Shown: positions 4,905 to 7,971 of the stretch, piece after piece
Position numbering within the stretch: the first letter of the stretch is position 1
Layout: each line of letters opens with the position of its first letter
Notes under the pieces: generated by a model
Databases searched by the model: none
What the model was told of the DNA's origin: nothing
The model's input: only the letters and a program-made list of their open reading frames with translations
Assembly (NCBI GenBank): GCA_031273585.1
Contig: JAISRP010000154.1
Coordinates: 1 to 7,971, forward strand
Source of the DNA: Synergistaceae bacterium
GTDB taxonomy: Bacteria; Synergistota; Synergistia; Synergistales; Synergistaceae
Direction: 5' to 3'
Length of the DNA stretch: 7,971 bases
Made by a program: the position numbers and the translations under genes

Positions 4905-6467
4905 ATGTCGGCGGCTGGCGGCAAGGCTGAGAAAAAAAATATCAAGCAGAGCGCGGTGGTTCAGGATGTTCAAGGCGGCGGGGTCGTGAGCCGCCCGGTG
5001 TTGATGACGGCGTCGTTCTCCTGCGGGGCGTGCGTCATGGTCCTAGAGATGGCTGGGTCGCGCGTGGTGGCGCCCTACATGGGGACGTCGCTCATAGTCT
5101 GGACCTCGCTCATAGGAATCATAATGGCGAGCCTCGCCCTCGGGTACTGGCTGGGCGGGATCGTCTCGGACAGGCATCCGAACGCGCTGCTCCTCTCCCG
5201 GATAATAGCCCTCGCGGCGCTCTTGACAGCTATAATGGCGGTGGTCGCCAATCCGTTGCTGCAACTGCTCTCGTCGGGGCTCAGGAACATCTACGCCGGA
5301 TCCGTCATCGCATCTCTCTGCCTCTTCGCCGTCCCCAGCTTTCTCTTGGGGATGGTCTCGCCCTTCATAGTGAGGCTCGCCATGAGGAACCTCGGATCGG
5401 CGGGGCACACGGTGGGGGCCTTCTCCGCGCTTTCGTCGGCCGGGAGCATCCTGGGGACTTTCCTCGGGGGCTTCGTTCTGATCTCATTTTTGTCATCCCA
5501 GACCATCCTGTTTCTGGTCGCAGCCGTTCTGGGGGTCGTCTCCCTCCTGCTGAACCACCCCGGCTGGAGGTCGCTCGCTCCCATCGTCGCCGTCACTTTC
5601 GGGCTGGGAATCCTAAGCGAGGCAGGTGCCATGCCAATGATGCCGGAGGGCAGAAACATCGAGACGCCGTATAACACGATACATATAATGGACACGATAG
5701 CGTATAACACGAGGCGCGAGATCAGGATACTTCAGACGGACCCGATGGGCGCGCAGTCGCTGATGTACATCGACTCGCCAAACGAGCTCTACAGCGACTA
5801 CACGAAATTTTACGACCTGGCCTTCCACTTCAAGCCCGACGTTAAAAGCGTGCTCATGCTCGGGGGCGGCGGCTACTGCGTGCCAAAGCACCTCGGGGAG
5901 ATCCGCCCGGAGGTGTCGCTGGACGTGGTCGAGCTGGACCCCGGCATAACGGGCGCGGCCCGGGAGTTTTTCAACCTCGGGGACAGGCCCGCTCAGAGGA
6001 TATTCCACGAGGACGCCCGGATGTTCCTGAACCGCGAGGCCCGCAGGGGCGAGCTCAAATACGACGCGATATTCGAGGATGTGTTCGGCTCGTCCTACAA
6101 CATCCCGTTCCACCTCACGACCTCCGAGTGCATGAAGCGGATTCGGGAGCTGATCGCCCCCGACGGGGTCTTCGTCGTGAACATAATCTCCTCCATAAAC
6201 GGCGAGCTCTTCAGCGGCATATACTCTAGCATAGCGAGCGCGTTCCCCAACATAATGATATTTCCCGCGACGTACCCAAACAGCGCCGCCATTCAGCAGA
6301 ACGTGATGATAGTGGCCCTCGCCGGGGACGTAATCCCGGAACGTCCGCCGGCGGACGAGTACATAGCGTCGCTGCTGCGCCACAGGTGGACCGCGCCGTT
6401 CGAGCCGCGCATAGCAGCATTCACCGACGCATTTGCCCCAGTAGAGAAGTACGCGCTGCGGCGCTAG
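4905..6467 (+). CDS. Membrane protein fused to a spermidine-synthase-like domain
   Basis: From the ATG at 4905 the product is 520 residues. Residues 31-238 hold about seven hydrophobic segments (about 31-50, 62-85, 95-121, 128-155, 170-194, 198-216, 223-239), with MFS-like stretches such as LALGYWLGGIVSDR. Residues about 255-475 form a spermidine-synthase (Rossmann methyltransferase-like) domain: MLGGGGY (318-324), the VELDP acidic loop with Glu343 for the nucleoside ribose, HEDAR (368-372), and EDVFGSSYNIPFHLTT (391-406). Classical SpeE has a DSSDP-type catalytic loop; here it is diverged, so true aminopropyl transfer to putrescine is unproven. Such fusions are widespread and mostly uncharacterised. 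The start is chosen from GGGGG at 4893-4897 and the promoter position. The frame extends upstream to 4758, but that part lies in the repeat element. A later start at GTG 4986 or ATG 5004 would still leave the first membrane segment nearly intact. Confidence 0.8.
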   Translation: MSAAGGKAEKKNIKQSAVVQDVQGGGVVSRPVLMTASFSCGACVMVLEMAGSRVVAPYMGTSLIVWTSLIGIIMASLALGYWLGGIVSDRHPNALLLSRIIALAALLTAIMAVVANPLLQLLSSGLRNIYAGSVIASLCLFAVPSFLLGMVSPFIVRLAMRNLGSAGHTVGAFSALSSAGSILGTFLGGFVLISFLSSQTILFLVAAVLGVVSLLLNHPGWRSLAPIVAVTFGLGILSEAGAMPMMPEGRNIETPYNTIHIMDTIAYNTRREIRILQTDPMGAQSLMYIDSPNELYSDYTKFYDLAFHFKPDVKSVLMLGGGGYCVPKHLGEIRPEVSLDVVELDPGITGAAREFFNLGDRPAQRIFHEDARMFLNREARRGELKYDAIFEDVFGSSYNIPFHLTTSECMKRIRELIAPDGVFVVNIISSINGELFSGIYSSIASAFPNIMIFPATYPNSAAIQQNVMIVALAGDVIPERPPADEYIASLLRHRWTAPFEPRIAAFTDAFAPVEKYALRR

Positions 6468-6514
6468 GAGGCGCTCGTTAAATCTCCCAGACGGAATCCC
6501 GCCGAAGACAATCA

Positions 6515-6523
6515 TGTGATAAT
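6515..6523 (+). promoter_or_regulatory. Candidate extended -10 promoter of the chemoreceptor gene
   Basis: TGTGATAAT is an extended -10 element (TG-N-GATAAT) with no recognisable -35. A start near 6530 would leave a short leader containing the Shine-Dalgarno GAGGGGGTG (about 6537-6545). No clear terminator separates the preceding gene, so read-through is also possible. Confidence 0.35.
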
Positions 6524-6553
6524 ATTGTTAATTAAAGAGGGGGTGTAATATCG

Positions 6554-7971
6554 ATGAAGATAAAGAATAAACTGCTGCTGCTGCTTGGGGTCGTCGTGCT
6601 GGTGCTGGCGCTGACGACCGTCACAATGTACGAGAGAACCTCCAGCGTCACGACCAGCCTCGCGGACGAGGAGGCGAAGAACAGCGTCAACTACATGACG
6701 GGAATAATAGATTTTTATTTCCTCGGTCTCGAGAATATCATACTTAACGCAATCCCCGGCGTGCAAAAACTGTTCGGGCCGGACGGCTCAGTCGACAAGA
6801 AACAAATTTCCGACATGATGGTGAAGCTGCAACTCACGAATAAATCGCAGAATGTGAACGACGTGTACGTCGGCTTTGAGAGCGACGGCGACATAATCGG
6901 CGGCATCGAGTGGGACCCGCCGGAGGGATATGACTCCCGCGCCAGAGTCTGGTATGTGGAGGCCGTAGCCGCCAAGGGCGCGGTGATCACCGATCCGTAC
7001 ATCGACGAGGATACGAAGACACTCGTAATAACGGTCGCCTCCCCGATATACGCGGACGACGGGGGCTTGTTCGGGGTAATAGCTCTGGACGTGTCGCTGC
7101 AAACCCTGTCGGCCCAAATCAGCAACGCAACCGTGTTCGGAAGCGGCTACGGCGTTCTCATGGCCCCTGACGGCCTGGTACTGGAGCACCCCGACGAATC
7201 CTTCATAACAGTCGAAAACCTGGCCAAGACGAGCTCGAAGGTGCAGGCCGACCTGGCCGCCATCGGACGGAAGATGGTGGCCCACGAATCTGGATTCGGC
7301 GACTACACCCTGCTAGGCACGACGCGGAGGATATACTACGGCCAGGGCCAGTCGGGATACATCGCGGCGCTCGTGTTTCCCCGCGAACAGCTCAGCAGGA
7401 TAGTCCGCAACGTCACGATGATACAGGCCGTCGCGGGGGGAGTTGCGCTCGTCCTGCTGGTCATCTACATGGCCCTGATGATACCGGGCATAACGAAGCC
7501 GTTGAAGGCGGTTCAGGAAACCCTCGAGAGGCTGGCGTCACTCGACCTCACGCAGGATCCCGAGACGGAGAGGTCCGTCTCGAGCCTCGGCGCGAATACT
7601 GAGCTCGGCGCAATGGTGGCGTCCCTGCACAACATGAGGGACGTCTTCACTGACATAGTCGTCTCCGTCATGGACGAGGTCCAGAAGCTGACGTCATCCT
7701 CTGGGAACCTCGACAGGCTCAGCCTCGGAGCCTCGGATGAGGTCAGCCACTCGAAATCGGCCGCCAACAACGTGGAGCATCTCGCGGGCGATGCCCTGCG
7801 CTCCGTCGAGGCGACGACGGTCGCAGTCCAGGGGGTCACGGACGCCGCCAACACGACCGCCGTGTCCGCGACGGAGGGGGCGGAGTCCTCCGGCACGACA
7901 TCACGGCTGAGCGCGGAGGTCTCCGAGATGGTGAACGAGTTCGTGAGGGAGCTAAAGGGAGTTGGCGAGAC
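6554..7971 (+). CDS. Methyl-accepting chemotaxis protein with amino-acid-type dCache domain (3' end outside window)
   Basis: The ATG at 6554, behind GAGGGGGTG, opens a frame of 472 codons running off the window. Order: cytoplasmic KIKNK, TM1 (about 7-25), periplasmic double-Cache domain (about 30-285), TM2 (about 289-311), HAMP (about 311-366), then the start of the coiled-coil signalling domain with Ala/Ser/Thr/Glu-rich heptads. The membrane-distal Cache subdomain carries Tyr126, Arg131, Trp133, Tyr134, Tyr149 and Asp179. The spacing of the first five equals that of the amino-acid-binding motif of Pseudomonas PctA (Tyr121, Arg126, Trp128, Tyr129, Tyr144), and the last (Asp173) is off by one residue. 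The second subdomain shows GYGVLMAPDGLVLEHPDE (199-216). It should sense an amino acid and control CheA or a related kinase. The conserved hairpin tip and any CheR-binding tail lie beyond the window. Confidence 0.9.
   Translation, partial: MKIKNKLLLLLGVVVLVLALTTVTMYERTSSVTTSLADEEAKNSVNYMTGIIDFYFLGLENIILNAIPGVQKLFGPDGSVDKKQISDMMVKLQLTNKSQNVNDVYVGFESDGDIIGGIEWDPPEGYDSRARVWYVEAVAAKGAVITDPYIDEDTKTLVITVASPIYADDGGLFGVIALDVSLQTLSAQISNATVFGSGYGVLMAPDGLVLEHPDESFITVENLAKTSSKVQADLAAIGRKMVAHESGFGDYTLLGTTRRIYYGQGQSGYIAALVFPREQLSRIVRNVTMIQAVAGGVALVLLVIYMALMIPGITKPLKAVQETLERLASLDLTQDPETERSVSSLGANTELGAMVASLHNMRDVFTDIVVSVMDEVQKLTSSSGNLDRLSLGASDEVSHSKSAANNVEHLAGDALRSVEATTVAVQGVTDAANTTAVSATEGAESSGTTSRLSAEVSEMVNEFVRELKGVGE

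Noticed and set aside
5223..5236. TTGACA followed by TATAAT inside the membrane-domain coding sequence
   Set aside because: Perfect hexamers but only 2 bases apart, so not a usable promoter.
6479..6508. Sigma-28 (flagellar/chemotaxis) promoter TAAA...GCCGAAGA before the chemoreceptor
   Set aside because: The spacing is 18 rather than about 15 bases and the -10 half departs from GCCGATAA; the extended -10 at 6515-6523 fits better.
5613..6515. 300-residue ORF on the - strand
   Set aside because: Antisense shadow of the spermidine-synthase-like gene; no family resemblance and Val/Arg/Glu-biased composition from codon reversal.

Overview
The window looks like a chromosomal segment of a GC-rich, diderm, amino-acid-using anaerobe, most likely a member of the Synergistota. 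The lineage is inferred from coding style: overall high GC, yet unusually heavy use of ATA for isoleucine and AGG for arginine. A periplasmic-type signal peptide on MetQ fits a diderm. No marker gene is present to prove it.

Layout, all genes on the + strand: (1) 2-259, the 3' end of a flavodoxin-like gene. (2) 260-812, an AT-richer, roughly 550-base leader region. It holds a strong sigma-70-type promoter (TTGACA-16-TATAGT) with an inverted repeat in its spacer, then a 32-codon ORF behind a near-perfect Shine-Dalgarno sequence whose product is very rich in Cys and Met, then a hairpin with a 7-T tract. (3) 813-3404, metN-metI-metQ, a complete D/L-methionine ABC importer (ATPase, permease, binding protein). 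(4) 3438-4655, a PLP-dependent Cys/Met-metabolism enzyme (gamma-lyase/sulfhydrylase family), probably cotranscribed with metNIQ. (5) About 4661-4816, a composite inverted-repeat element made of two REP-like units, each resembling an intrinsic terminator. (6) 4905-6467, a membrane protein fused to a spermidine-synthase-like domain, with its own promoter. (7) 6554 to the window end, the N-terminal part of a methyl-accepting chemotaxis protein whose dCache domain carries the amino-acid-binding motif.

Taken together, the locus can be read as methionine (or related sulfur amino acid) uptake, followed by degradation or recycling by a gamma-lyase, next to an amino-acid chemoreceptor. The most interesting item is the leader of metNIQ. 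A promoter, a Cys/Met-rich small ORF and a terminator-like hairpin lie in the order expected of a leader-peptide attenuator, and I see no SAM riboswitch or T-box. This would be sulfur-amino-acid control by ribosome stalling instead of a riboswitch. The layout is directly visible; the mechanism is inference.
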